Of a stretch of 64,000 nt of DNA, positions 27,252-36,109 are shown one piece after another. Under the pieces are notes generated by a model. The model was given only the letters and a program-made list of their open reading frames with translations, ran no database searches and was not told the origin of the DNA. A program made the position numbers and the translations under genes. This DNA comes from Halodesulfovibrio aestuarii DSM 17919 = ATCC 29578 (GTDB taxonomy: Bacteria; Desulfobacterota; Desulfovibrionia; Desulfovibrionales; Desulfovibrionaceae). Each line of letters opens with the position of its first letter. Position 1 is the stretch's first letter. The stretch is taken from assembly GCF_000384815.1 (NCBI RefSeq), contig NZ_ARQF01000021.1, forward strand, positions 1,054,001-1,118,000, in the 5' to 3' direction.

Positions 27252-28448
27252 CTATTTTTTGTAGCCGAGAAGACGTAAGCCCTGAAGCTTAATAAAACCG
27301 GCTGCGTCTGCCTGATCGTAAACATCATCCTCTTCAAAAGTAGCGAGGTCTTCGCGGTAGAGAGAGTAAGGAGACTTACGGCCAACAGGAATAACGTTAC
27401 CTTTGTACAGTTTAATACGGACAGTACCGGAAACGTTTTTCTGGGTTTCATCAATAAGTTTCTGCATTGCTTCACGCTCAGGAGCGAACCAGAAACCATT
27501 ATAGATGCATTCTGCATACTTAGGAATCATGGAATCGCGCAGGTGCATGGTATCACGGTCAAGGCAGATGCCTTCGAGATCGCGATGCGCAACATGCAGG
27601 ATGGTGCCGCCCGGAGTTTCGTACACGCCGCGTGACTTCATGCCAACGAAACGGTTTTCAACCATATCGAGACGACCGACGCCGTGTTTACCACCAACAG
27701 TGTTAAGCGCTTTAACCATTTCGGCAGGGCTTAATTTTTCACCGTTAAGAGCAACAGGGTCACCGTTGATAAATTCGAGTTCAATGTATTCAGCTTCGTC
27801 CGGAGCTTCTTCTACAGGAACAGCCATGATGTAGGAACCCGGGCCCGGCTCAAGCCAAGGAGATTCAAGCTCGCCACCTTCAAAAGAGCAGTGAAGCATG
27901 TTTCTGTCCATGGAGTAAAGCTTACGGGATGCTGCAACAGGAAGCGGAATACCGTGCTGTTCTGCAAAGTTGTTAAGATCTGTACGGGAACGGAAGTTCC
28001 ATTCGCGCCAAGGTGCAATAACTTTGATGGATGGATCAAGAGCCATTGCAGAAAGTTCGAAACGAACCTGATCGTTACCTTTACCGGTTGCACCGTGTGC
28101 TACGGCCTGTGCACCTTCTTCGTGTGCAATTTCGATAAGGCGTTTAGTGATAAGAGGACGCGCAATGGAAGTACCGAGCAGGTAGCGGCCTTCGTAGATT
28201 GCGTTAGCGCGCATCATCGGGAAGATGTAGTCGCGTGCGAACTCTTCACGGAGATCTTCAACGTATGCGCGAGTAGCACCGGTTGCCAATGCTTTTTCAT
28301 CTACGCCGTCGAGATCTTCTTCCTGACCTAAATCAGCAGTAAGGGTAACAACTTCACAATTGTAAGTAAGTGCAATCCATTTAAGGATTACGGAAGTATC
28401 GAGCCCGCCGGAGTATGCGAGCACTACTTTTTTAATATCATTAGCCAT
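27252..28448 (-). CDS. argG: Argininosuccinate synthase
   Basis: ATP-dependent ligase of 398 residues joining citrulline and aspartate. The N-terminal P-loop [14 protein letters not shown] and the signatures [15 protein letters not shown] and [17 protein letters not shown] are clear. GGAAGG is well placed before the ATG. It lies between argF (151-base gap) and argH (9-base gap). No clear ARG box was found in the argF-argG gap. Confidence 0.97.
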   Translation of the reverse strand: MANDIKKVVLAYSGGLDTSVILKWIALTYNCEVVTLTADLGQEEDLDGVDEKALATGATRAYVEDLREEFARDYIFPMMRANAIYEGRYLLGTSIARPLITKRLIEIAHEEGAQAVAHGATGKGNDQVRFELSAMALDPSIKVIAPWREWNFRSRTDLNNFAEQHGIPLPVAASRKLYSMDRNMLHCSFEGGELESPWLEPGPGSYIMAVPVEEAPDEAEYIELEFINGDPVALNGEKLSPAEMVKALNTVGGKHGVGRLDMVENRFVGMKSRGVYETPGGTILHVAHRDLEGICLDRDTMHLRDSMIPKYAECIYNGFWFAPEREAMQKLIDETQKNVSGTVRIKLYKGNVIPVGRKSPYSLYREDLATFEEDDVYDQADAAGFIKLQGLRLLGYKK

Positions 28449-28599
28449 TTCGTACCTTCCATTCTTTTATTGAAAAGCGGGACACATTACATGCCCCGCA
28501 TCATATCTAACAACAAATCCCGATCACCCAGCAACCTGATGTAGCTGGCTGCATTGAATACTCATCCGCAGCAACAACACAGCATGGTTTCTGTTTGTC

Positions 28600-29508
28600 T
28601 TAATCTGCTTTGAATACCCATTCGAGAATTGCTTTTTGCATGTGCAGGCGGTTTTCTGCCTGATCCCATACAATAGACGCCGGACCTTCAAAAACTTCTT
28701 CGCTCACTTCTTCACCGCGATGCGCAGGCAAACAATGCATGAACTTTGCGTCAGGATGAGCAAGAGCCATCATCTTCTCATCAATCATGTATCCTGCAAA
28801 TGCTTTTTCGCGACGTTTCTGCTCTTCTTCCTGTCCCATAGATGCCCATACGTCTGTATTTACGTAGTGTGCACCCTCAAGAGCCAGCTTTGGATCATGG
28901 GTACAGAAGATTTTAGCTCCAGCCTGCAGCGCAAAAGAAAGCAGTTCTTTATCCGGCTCGTAGCCTTCCGGAAACGCCATAAACAGCTCAAACGGAAAGT
29001 ACATTGCAGCTTCAATCCATGAATTAGCCATGTTGTTGCCATCGCCAACCCATGCAACCCGTACTGCGTCAAAGTTAGGAGTGCGTTCATGAATAGTCAG
29101 GAGGTCACTCATAATCTGACATGGGTGCCCTTGGTCAGTCAGCGCATTAACAACAGGGATATCACCGTAATGTACCAGCTGTTCAATGTTTTCCTGACCG
29201 AAGGTTCGAACAATCATACAGTCATTGTATCGGGAGAGCACTCGAGCAGTATCTTTTAGCGGTTCACTTCGACCCAACTGGCTTTCAGCCGGAGTCATAA
29301 AAATAGTTTTACCGCCAAGGTGGTATACAGCTGTTTCAAAAGAAACACGTGTACGGGTGGATGCCTTTTCAAAAAGCATAATCGCTGTTTTGCCAGCCAT
29401 AAGGTCACAACGGTAGTCTGTGTCCTTCATCTCTTTAGCGCGGGCAATAAGGTCATGCGCAGCTTGGCAACCCAAATCTCTGATACGTGTAAAGTGCTTG
29501 GTCATCAT
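28600..29508 (-). CDS. argF: Ornithine carbamoyltransferase
   Basis: Converts ornithine and carbamoyl phosphate to citrulline. At 302 residues it has the usual length. The carbamoyl-phosphate motif is FEKASTRTRVSFE, followed by ALTDQGHPCQIMSDLLT and the ornithine loop MHCLPAHRGEEV. Two adjacent ATGs are possible starts; GGGGG lies just upstream of both. The region before the gene contains a 28-base hairpin (29572-29599) and a terminator-like structure (29633-29687), so control at the leader level is possible. It is first of the arg genes on this strand. Confidence 0.97.
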   Translation of the reverse strand: MMTKHFTRIRDLGCQAAHDLIARAKEMKDTDYRCDLMAGKTAIMLFEKASTRTRVSFETAVYHLGGKTIFMTPAESQLGRSEPLKDTARVLSRYNDCMIVRTFGQENIEQLVHYGDIPVVNALTDQGHPCQIMSDLLTIHERTPNFDAVRVAWVGDGNNMANSWIEAAMYFPFELFMAFPEGYEPDKELLSFALQAGAKIFCTHDPKLALEGAHYVNTDVWASMGQEEEQKRREKAFAGYMIDEKMMALAHPDAKFMHCLPAHRGEEVSEEVFEGPASIVWDQAENRLHMQKAILEWVFKAD

Positions 29509-29571
29509 GACCCCCTGTAAGTGTGTGCTTTCCCAATAATGTCCTTAAAAAATGGTCTCAGAATTTCAGCA

Positions 29572-29599
29572 GATGAAACAGCGGGAACGCTCTTTCATC
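29572..29599 (-). promoter_or_regulatory. Hairpin or operator upstream of argF
   Basis: Nested inverted repeat: GATGAAA / TTTCATC enclosing AGCG / CGCT around a GGAA loop, with a single mismatched pair between the stems. It begins 64 bases upstream of the argF start. It could be a palindromic operator or a leader hairpin. Confidence 0.5.
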
Positions 29600-29632
29600 A
29601 GATTGAACAACCCTTGTGCAGTGCACGATGCT

Positions 29633-29687
29633 AAAAAAAGCCAAGATCGAAGCATACATAGATGTATGTGGGAATTTGGCTTTTTTG
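29633..29687. terminator. Bidirectional terminator-like hairpin between argF and the UPF0280 gene
   Basis: Outer stem AAAAAAGCCAA / TTGGCTTTTTT encloses an inner stem CATACAT / ATGTATG. T runs occur on both strands. No gene reads into it from either side, so it ends an unseen short transcript or acts as an attenuator for argF. The remaining sequence to 30050 holds a TGCTGT-TT-ACAGCA palindrome at 29881-29894 and nothing else recognised. Confidence 0.7.
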
Positions 29688-30050
29688 CAGCAACACCAGC
29701 TCGCCTTAACGGAGCTTCAACCTCTTGGAAACAAAGCCCCTTAAGATGTGTTGCAATATGCGGGTTTATTTTCAATCTGGAGATCCTTGCCGAAAATAAC
29801 CTGAAGCCGGCAGTTTAGGCTTATTAGCCAATATTGTAAACCCAATGAGTGCGGATTTCTCATGGAATATCCACGGAAAATGCTGTTTACAGCACAGCCC
29901 GACGCTACATTAACCGGAACGCGCACAAACGCTGAACATTGAGCACAGATATATGCTTCAATACGCCTCTATCCTTCATCACTCCTTATGCAACCGTTTC
30001 CATTACAGTGTAGAGTTGCAAAATAGTGACTGCACCGGTATAGAATAACA

Positions 30051-30797
30051 ATGAGCACAAAAGCATACAGCAATCCTTTACGACACTATCGGCAACAGTA
30101 TACTCGGCACGACGATGAGCTGGCCTTTCAGGTTCTTGTCGAAGAGACAGATCTGCATGTAACCGCATGCAAGAACCTGTCTCTGGAGATAGCCGCGTAT
30201 GTATCTGAACTACGCGGTATACTGAAATCCTACATCACGTTTCACCCCGAGTTTTTAGAAAGTTATTCGCCTGTTGAAGTTCCGGCACACGCAGCACTCA
30301 TCATTAAGCGCATGGCAGAATCTGCCAGCATTGCTAATGTTGGGCCTATGGCAGCGGTGGCGGGCACTATCTCACAAATGGTGTGCGAAAAATTTGCATA
30401 CCAAAGTACCGAGCTCATTGTTGAGAACGGGGGCGATGTGTACATGCTTTCTTCCAAACCAAGAATTGCAGGTCTCTTACCAGACCCGAACAGCGATGCC
30501 ACGATCGGCATTAAACTGGATGATACAGACTTCCCTGTGGGCATCTGTGCCTCATCCGCAACCATCGGTCATTCTGTCAGCTTAGGTTCCGGTGAACTGG
30601 TTGCAGTCCGATCCAAAAATGGAAGTCTTGCAGACGCCTGTGCAACATCACTTTGCAATATGCTCAAACTTCCCGGCGATGTTGAGCGTGTGACAGAAGA
30701 AGCCGCACGATTGCAGCAGTATGGCATCGAAGGCGTTTTTGCCCAATGCGGTGACAAAGTCAGCGTATGGGGAAAAATGGAGCTAGCCGTTGTTTAA
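30051..30797 (+). CDS. UPF0280 family protein (ApbE-like fold)
   Basis: 248-residue member of UPF0280, a family related in fold to the FAD-trafficking protein ApbE. Family landmarks: GPMAAVAGTISQMV, ELIVENGGDVYM, GICASSATIGHSVSLGSG and LADACATSLCN. Substrate and reaction are not established for the family. It appears in methanogens and sulfate reducers. No Shine-Dalgarno sequence is visible (TAGAATAACAATG), so initiation may be weak or leaderless. It is divergent from argF. Confidence 0.88.
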   Translation: MSTKAYSNPLRHYRQQYTRHDDELAFQVLVEETDLHVTACKNLSLEIAAYVSELRGILKSYITFHPEFLESYSPVEVPAHAALIIKRMAESASIANVGPMAAVAGTISQMVCEKFAYQSTELIVENGGDVYMLSSKPRIAGLLPDPNSDATIGIKLDDTDFPVGICASSATIGHSVSLGSGELVAVRSKNGSLADACATSLCNMLKLPGDVERVTEEAARLQQYGIEGVFAQCGDKVSVWGKMELAVV

Positions 30798-30834
30798 TAT
30801 TGATTAAACACAACCAACCAACGCAATTGCTGAA

Positions 30835-30919
30835 TCTCGCATATCAACAAATCCCCGTCATAATGGAAGTAAAATAGAAGACCTGCTACACTGCTTCCAT
30901 GAGGTGTTGATATGCGAGA
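30835..30919 (+). promoter_or_regulatory. Long inverted repeat covering the start of the photolyase-family gene
   Basis: A perfect 15-bp inverted repeat, TCTCGCATATCAACA (30835-30849) / TGTTGATATGCGAGA (30905-30919). The right arm contains the ATG at 30912. Inside it a second 7-bp repeat pairs ATGGAAG (30863-30869) with CTTCCAT (30894-30900). The Shine-Dalgarno GAGG (30901-30904) sits between the two stems, opposite CCCC. In RNA this would mask both the start codon and the ribosome binding site. Confidence 0.8.
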
Positions 30920-32411
30920 AGCAGCAGTTATCTTTCCCCACCAGCTTTTTTTGAACCATCCTGCAGTGACGCAGAACCGTCCTGTCTTTTTGCTGGAAGA
31001 ACAACTTATGTTCGGCGACTACCGCTGGCAAAAGAACTTCCACAGACAAAAGCTGATGCTTCATCGAGCCAGCCTGAAAGCCTATGAACACCATCTGCAA
31101 CAGGCAGGGCATACCACCACATATATCCCCCACTCTCCCTCACCGGATATGCACAACCTGTTTGTGGCACTGGCAGATGCAAACATTACCCGCATATACA
31201 TAGCCGCCCCTTCCGACTACTTACTGGAAAAACGACTTACACGCGGATGCAGCGCAAACAACATTACGCTGACTATAGAACCTACCCCTGCATTCTTTCT
31301 GCAAAAGAAGGAAGCCGAAGAACTTTTGGGAGACAAGCCGCGTCAATCATCATTCTATACAGCCCAACGCAAGGCACTGCAGGTTCTCTTAAAAGAAAAC
31401 GGCAAGCCCGAAGGCGGAAAGTGGTCAATGGATGCCCAGAACCGCTATGCGTATGACGGAGTTGTTCCTGTTCCTCCACCGCCGCCTGATGTGACGTCCG
31501 AGTTTGCCATGGAGGCACAGGCGCATGTTGCAGCTACCTACGCGGAGGCATTCGGAGCAGACGCGCCGCTGCTCTACCCCCATACACACGAACAGGCTCA
31601 GCAATGGCTTCATGATTTCATCAAGCACAAGCTGCCCCATTTCGGCATCTATCAGGATGCCATACTGCACGACTACGACTTTCTCTTCCACTCCCTGATC
31701 TCTCCAGCACTGAACATAGGACTGCTCAGTCCGCAACAGGTACTCAACGCTGTACTGGACAAATGGAAAGAGGGAGATATTCCCCTGAATTCTATAGAAG
31801 GATTTGTGAGGCAGATCATCGGCTGGCGGGAATTTATGCACGCCACCTACTGCAAACTGGGGGTACAACAGCGGAATGCAAATTTTTTCAAACACACACG
31901 CCCCATCCCGCAATCATTCTACACAGGAACCACAGGCATCGTCCCGGTAGATACCGTCATCAACAGAGTGTTGAAACACGGGTATTGCCATCATATTGAA
32001 CGGCTTATGATTCTGGGAAATTTCATGCTGCTCTGCGAATTCGACCCCACGCAGGTGCACTTATGGTTTCTGGAGCTGTTTATAGACGCCTACGACTGGG
32101 TGATGGTTCCCAATGTATACGGCATGAGCCAGTATGCAGACGGAGGACTCATAACGACCAAACCCTATATAAGCAGCAGCAATTACGTGCGCAAAATGAG
32201 CGATTTTCCTCAAGGGGACTGGTGTACCATATGGGACGGACTGTACTGGCGGTTTATTTATACGCACTATGAGCTGTTTGAAAACAACAATCGCACACGC
32301 CCTATGATCTGGGGATTGCAACGCATGGAAGAAGCGACGCTGCAAAAGCACCTTTCCGTGGCTGAAACCTATCTCGCCTCGCTACCGCCCGCTACTGACG
32401 GTTCGCGATAA
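30912..32411 (+). CDS. Photolyase/cryptochrome-family protein (FeS-BCP/PhrB-like, cluster cysteines not conserved)
   Basis: 499-residue flavoprotein of the bacterial cryptochrome and (6-4) photolyase group. The N-terminal domain (about 1-130) has LIFPHQL-type sequence AVIFPHQLFLNHPA. The C-terminal FAD-binding helical domain has RQIIGWREFMHATY, GYCHHIERLMILGNFMLL, DAYDWVMVPNVYGMSQYADGG and TTKPYISSSNYV. In PhrB-type members the segment after SDY holds three of the four Fe-S cysteines. Here it reads SDFPQGDWCTIWDGLYWRF and only one Cys is left, so a 4Fe-4S cluster is unlikely. The start codon is inside a long inverted repeat. Its 3' end overlaps the converging EamA gene by 20 bases. Confidence 0.88.
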   Translation: MREAAVIFPHQLFLNHPAVTQNRPVFLLEEQLMFGDYRWQKNFHRQKLMLHRASLKAYEHHLQQAGHTTTYIPHSPSPDMHNLFVALADANITRIYIAAPSDYLLEKRLTRGCSANNITLTIEPTPAFFLQKKEAEELLGDKPRQSSFYTAQRKALQVLLKENGKPEGGKWSMDAQNRYAYDGVVPVPPPPPDVTSEFAMEAQAHVAATYAEAFGADAPLLYPHTHEQAQQWLHDFIKHKLPHFGIYQDAILHDYDFLFHSLISPALNIGLLSPQQVLNAVLDKWKEGDIPLNSIEGFVRQIIGWREFMHATYCKLGVQQRNANFFKHTRPIPQSFYTGTTGIVPVDTVINRVLKHGYCHHIERLMILGNFMLLCEFDPTQVHLWFLELFIDAYDWVMVPNVYGMSQYADGGLITTKPYISSSNYVRKMSDFPQGDWCTIWDGLYWRFIYTHYELFENNNRTRPMIWGLQRMEEATLQKHLSVAETYLASLPPATDGSR

Positions 32412-33288
32412 AAATACCGCACACAATCAGGAGGCCGGAAACCCCGTGCACCCATGTGACAGCCTCACCTAAAATAAGCCATGCCTCAAGACCACAGAAA
32501 AGCGGTAAACTGTAATACACTATCCCCGCCTTAGACGGGCCTATGCTGGCAATGGCGTAGTTCCAGAACAGATAGGACAGAAGTGATGCACCGACACCGA
32601 TATACAGGATCGCCCCCATAACGTGTGGTGCGGGCATGACTGGCGGTGCGTATGTCCATTCCCACAATACCCACGGAAGAAGCATAATCCAGCCGAGAAT
32701 AAAGTTTGCACCAAGATATGCTGTAGGCAACAGCGCCACCGGCTTGCGTCGGACTAGTATTGTGTAGACTGCAAAAATAAGCGTGGCGAACAGCATCAAC
32801 AGATCGCCTTCATTAAACTGCAATTGCAGTAATAAACCAAGATCACCGCGGGTTGTGAGCAGCACAACACCGCATATAGAAAGCACAACACCACACAGAC
32901 GGGCGAGCGTAATTCGATCCTTTAAAAAAATATGCGCGAGAATGATAATGAAAACCGGAGAAAAAATGGCAATCAACGACAGGTTCAATGCGGTTGTCTT
33001 ATGCCCTGCAATATAAATTAATGTGTTAAAGACTGTAACACCAAGAAATGCAGTAGGGACTAAGTGACGCAAACTTGCAAGCAACTCTGCACGCTGGCGG
33101 TACAATGCAGTCATTGCAAACGGCAGCAACACAACCGTTGCGGTTGTCCAGCGACAAAAAGCAAGAGTAACAGGAGCGATCTCACTTGATAATCCACGAG
33201 CAACAATAAAGTTGCCGGACCAGATAACAGTCGCCATCAACGCAAACAGGCATCCACCATAACGGGCAAGCTGAGAAGGCAAATTCAT
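32392..33288 (-). CDS. EamA/DMT-family transporter
   Basis: About 298 residues with ten hydrophobic segments in two homologous EamA repeats (about 10-145 and 160-298), as in drug/metabolite transporters. Landmarks: ATVIWSGNFIVARGL at the first helix, NLSLIAIFSPVFIIILA, and in the second half YNYAIASIGPSKAGIVYYSLPLFCGLEAWLILGE (seen as WNYAIASIGPSKAG). The ATG at 33288 is preferred over one 12 codons upstream because TGAGAATAG precedes it. The substrate is unknown. It converges with, and overlaps, the photolyase-family gene. Confidence 0.88.
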   Translation of the reverse strand: MNLPSQLARYGGCLFALMATVIWSGNFIVARGLSSEIAPVTLAFCRWTTATVVLLPFAMTALYRQRAELLASLRHLVPTAFLGVTVFNTLIYIAGHKTTALNLSLIAIFSPVFIIILAHIFLKDRITLARLCGVVLSICGVVLLTTRGDLGLLLQLQFNEGDLLMLFATLIFAVYTILVRRKPVALLPTAYLGANFILGWIMLLPWVLWEWTYAPPVMPAPHVMGAILYIGVGASLLSYLFWNYAIASIGPSKAGIVYYSLPLFCGLEAWLILGEAVTWVHGVSGLLIVCGIFIANRQ

Positions 33289-33654
33289 TCTATTCTCATT
33301 TTTAAAGCAGGTTAACAGGTACAAGAATTACTCAGTAAGGTAGTGAGTTACATAAAGCAAGCTCATTCCATAGCGGCTACCCATACGAATTGAATCACCT
33401 AATCAGATCATTCGATTTGTTCTCTCTACACAGATACGCTATCAGGGAAAAATCTATCTCAGGAAACTACTGAATGCAGTATTACGTCATCAACGCTGCA
33501 TTCTGAAAAAAAAGATGACTCCGGACAATGAAGTTCTTTTTTCTGCAAAACGGGTTGCTGAACCAATAAGGCTTTGTTGTATGTTCAGGCTATAAGATTC
33601 TCCAAAACAAATTTTCTGACAAAGGTTGGCATATCTGGCGTAGTAATACCGATC

Positions 33655-33808
33655 CCCGCATCTTACTTACCCCCCCTGTAAGATCGAGGCCAACCACACG
33701 CACCTTGTGGTGTCAAACGGCCCCACCGTATCGACCATACTTGACAGCACAAGATGCTTCAGAAGCCAGAATCACACAAGCCGAACCGCAGGTGAAATTC
33801 TGGCTTTT
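33655..33808 (+). ncRNA. Candidate structured small RNA
   Basis: A gene-free stretch with consecutive inverted repeats, ATCTTAC / GTAAGAT (from 33660) and ACCACA / TGTGGT (about 33693), ending in a terminator-like stem AAGCCAGAAT / ATTCTGGCTT (33763-33806) followed by TTTTG. No convincing promoter was identified and no known RNA family was recognised. The rest of 33289-34022 holds a GAATGCAG / CTGCATTC inverted repeat near 33473-33504 and no gene. Confidence 0.35.
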
Positions 33809-34022
33809 GTTATATACCTATGCAAAGGAAATTCTAAACCCAAACGCTGCCCACCTTTTTTCTAAAGAAAAAAGTATTGAATATACAGCTTGTTAAAAAA
33901 GCTAACAATCGTTCCCAGATATACATTCAATTCAATTTACCAAAAAATTAAAAACATTAAACTATACTACATTTTAAATTATTCCTATAAGGCCTCACAC
34001 ATTCACTACAAAAGAGGTCGCA

Positions 34023-35051
34023 ATGAACCACCCTAAATCTATTATTCGAGTCGCTGATATTCCTACTCCTACTGCCGGTCTTGCTCTGGGTATTGCCAGC
34101 CTTGGTTGGTGTTGGGAAAACGCAGCACCGTTTCACGGATACGCACAGTCAACAGGCGCAGCTATTGCTGCCGTATTGCTCATCGCGCTTCTTGCCCGTT
34201 TTGTTTTTTACCCTAAAACGTTGCTTAGCGATCTTTCTCACCATGTTCTTGGTAGCGTTGCACCAACGTTTGCCATGGCAACTATGGTTATTTCCAACAC
34301 CGTTTCAAAAGTTGCTCCGTTAGCCGGCGAAACCCTTTGGGTTGCTGCTGTCGGAATTCACCTTATATTCCTTGCGATATTTATTTTCCACCAGATCAAC
34401 GACTTTTCCTTGCATAAAATGGTTCCAAGCTGGTTTGTGCCACCTGTAGGTATTATCGTAGCAAACGTAAGTTTTGCAGGAACTCACTTTTACACCTTTG
34501 CAACATTATTGCTGTACTTCGGAATGATTGCATACGCCATCATGCTGCCGGTCATGATCTATCGCTTCATGTTCTGCAACGAAATTGCAGACGCAGCGAA
34601 ACCGACTATTGCAATTATGGCAGCACCTGCAAGCCTCTCTCTTGCTGGCTACCTGTCTATGACACGCACCCCTTCAGCTCTTATTATTGCGCTGTTGCTC
34701 GGCATTGCGGTACTCATGACGTTTGTACTCTATGTCGCATTTACAAAGCTTCTTCGGCTTCCATTCAGTCCGGCCTACGCATCCTTCACATTTCCACTCG
34801 TAATCGGGTCAACAGCACTATATAAAGTCAGTGCATGGATGAACACTCAAGGATGGCAGCAGGAAGTAGTAAAACAGGTTTCAACCCTTGCAACGTTTGA
34901 ACTGTACATCGCAACAATAATTGTTAGCTATGTCGCTATCCGCTTTATGCTCTTTTTCTTTCCGATGGGAGCAATTATGCCCCTCTTCAATAAAGAACAT
35001 TTCGTTTTCAAAACTGTTTCTACCTTGCAAACACGACGCAGAGTTGCTTAG
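34023..35051 (+). CDS. TDT/TehA-SLAC1 family transporter
   Basis: 342-residue membrane protein with about ten helices, matching the tellurite-resistance/dicarboxylate transporter family. Landmarks: PTPTAGLALGIASLGWCWEN at the first helix, VAPTFAMATMVISNT, WFVPPVGIIVANV and SPAYASFTFPLVIGSTAL, which correspond to family motifs around the central pore. Family members are anion channels or carriers (malate, tellurite-related, sulfite). The substrate here is unknown. AGAGGTCG precedes the ATG. A strong bidirectional-type hairpin follows. Confidence 0.88.
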   Translation: MNHPKSIIRVADIPTPTAGLALGIASLGWCWENAAPFHGYAQSTGAAIAAVLLIALLARFVFYPKTLLSDLSHHVLGSVAPTFAMATMVISNTVSKVAPLAGETLWVAAVGIHLIFLAIFIFHQINDFSLHKMVPSWFVPPVGIIVANVSFAGTHFYTFATLLLYFGMIAYAIMLPVMIYRFMFCNEIADAAKPTIAIMAAPASLSLAGYLSMTRTPSALIIALLLGIAVLMTFVLYVAFTKLLRLPFSPAYASFTFPLVIGSTALYKVSAWMNTQGWQQEVVKQVSTLATFELYIATIIVSYVAIRFMLFFFPMGAIMPLFNKEHFVFKTVSTLQTRRRVA

Positions 35052-35084
35052 CAACGCTGCACACAAACACAAAATTGCAACACC

Positions 35085-35137
35085 AAAAAAGCCAACCCCG
35101 ATATATGCACTGCATGTTAGGAATTGGCTTTTTTTAT
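35085..35137. terminator. Terminator after the TDT transporter
   Basis: AAAAAAGCCAA / TTGGCTTTTTT stem with a T run on both strands. Its plan and flanks (GGAATTGGCTTTTTT) are strikingly like the hairpin at 29633-29687. Confidence 0.85.
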
Positions 35138-35339
35138 AGATTAGAAACAATACAGGCCATGTTAGTGACACTTTAAAAGATAAGTTCTAGTAAAATTTTT
35201 CTATATACAACGATTTGTCATAGCAGATTTTATTAAAACGGCTCACTTTGTCTATATCTGCCTACGTCCCCTTTACATTCTCACTTCATATCATTACAAA
35301 TTTTGCAAACACAACCTCTTAGGAAAAGGTATTTACTTT

Positions 35340-35636
35340 ATGCGTATCCTTAGCAAATGTGAACAGACTATTAAAAATGTATTAAAAGACAGCCCATACT
35401 GTGAAAAATACGTATGGGAAGAAGAAACTGCCGTTCCTAGAGAACAAAGTGCGGAATTAAACCGTGCCGACGGTATGGCTATGACTGTATTTATTGCTGA
35501 AATTCTGCAGGATAACAACGCCCCGTGCGTTGAAGAAGTCATCGGACTGTTGGAAGATTTTGTTCACGAATGCACCGCAACCGAAAAAAATGCCCTGCTG
35601 GTTGAATTAAGCAACGCGCTCAACAACGCCTGCTAA
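35340..35636 (+). CDS. Small acidic protein of unknown function
   Basis: 98-residue soluble, acidic, mostly helical protein with four cysteines (residues 7, 21, 63 and 78 approximately) and no family recognised. AGGAAAAGG lies upstream of the ATG but rather far (about 11 bases). Codon use and the single clear frame support a real gene. It stands alone between the TDT carrier and a zinc-ribbon protein and could be cotranscribed with the latter. Confidence 0.6.
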   Translation: MRILSKCEQTIKNVLKDSPYCEKYVWEEETAVPREQSAELNRADGMAMTVFIAEILQDNNAPCVEEVIGLLEDFVHECTATEKNALLVELSNALNNAC

Positions 35637-35814
35637 CACCACAAAGGCTGTGGGCGGCGCATCGCGGCTGCTCGTCATTACATATGAGTCTGAACAGGAT
35701 GCAGTGCAAGCCTCGCTGTAGTACCCGTTGACTTGCATTTTTCATCCCCCTATTAGGAACGTTCACGTTTATACAAACAAGCCACAAGGCTCTTACCATA
35801 AAGCGAGAATATTC

Positions 35815-36048
35815 ATGAACGGATGCCGTAGATGTAATGATAATAAAATGTTAAACTACTACTGCGAAAAATGTGGCATGCTCGGATTTTCCAAAGGCCC
35901 TAACGGAGCATGGGTTGCCAACACTGGCGACGTAGTAAAAGTTGTTCAAGCTGGCGGAATTAAAAACGGCTGCCCTACATGCAGCAGTACAGTAACCGAA
36001 CGCGAAGAAAACTTCTGCGTATGGTGTAAGCCGGAAGAAACCAACTAG
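35815..36048 (+). CDS. Small zinc-ribbon protein (four CxxC motifs)
   Basis: 77-residue protein with four CxxC pairs: CRRC near the start, CEKC, CPTC and CVWC near the end. This is enough for two zinc (or iron) sites of rubredoxin/zinc-ribbon type. The middle segment (GFSKGPNGAWVANTGDVVKVVQAGGIKNG, quoted in part) is not catalytic-looking. The ATG at 35815 is chosen because the cysteine pattern starts there; the ribosome binding site GCGAG is weak. The function is unknown, possibly nucleic-acid or protein binding. Confidence 0.7.
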   Translation: MNGCRRCNDNKMLNYYCEKCGMLGFSKGPNGAWVANTGDVVKVVQAGGIKNGCPTCSSTVTEREENFCVWCKPEETN

Positions 36049-36062
36049 GATTGCTATACAAT

Positions 36063-36098
36063 AAAAGCCCCGCACAGTTCGCTGTACGGGGCTTTTAT
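36063..36098. terminator. Bidirectional terminator
   Basis: AAAAGCCCCG / CGGGGCTTTT stem with a hairpin loop. It is shared by the zinc-ribbon gene and the converging Bcr/CflA gene. Confidence 0.92.
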
Positions 36099-36109
36099 TA
36101 TGCTGTTTA

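Noticed and set aside
28449-28599. ARG-box-like TGAATACTCAT between argF and argG
   Set aside because: Only one half matches the consensus and the symmetry is lost.
29552-29818. 88-codon plus-strand frame upstream of the UPF0280 gene
   Set aside because: It runs through two strong hairpins, has no ribosome binding site and its composition is unlike coding sequence nearby.
33705-33896. 63-codon plus-strand frame in the 734-base gap
   Set aside because: It overlaps the terminator-like structure at 33763 and lacks a ribosome binding site.
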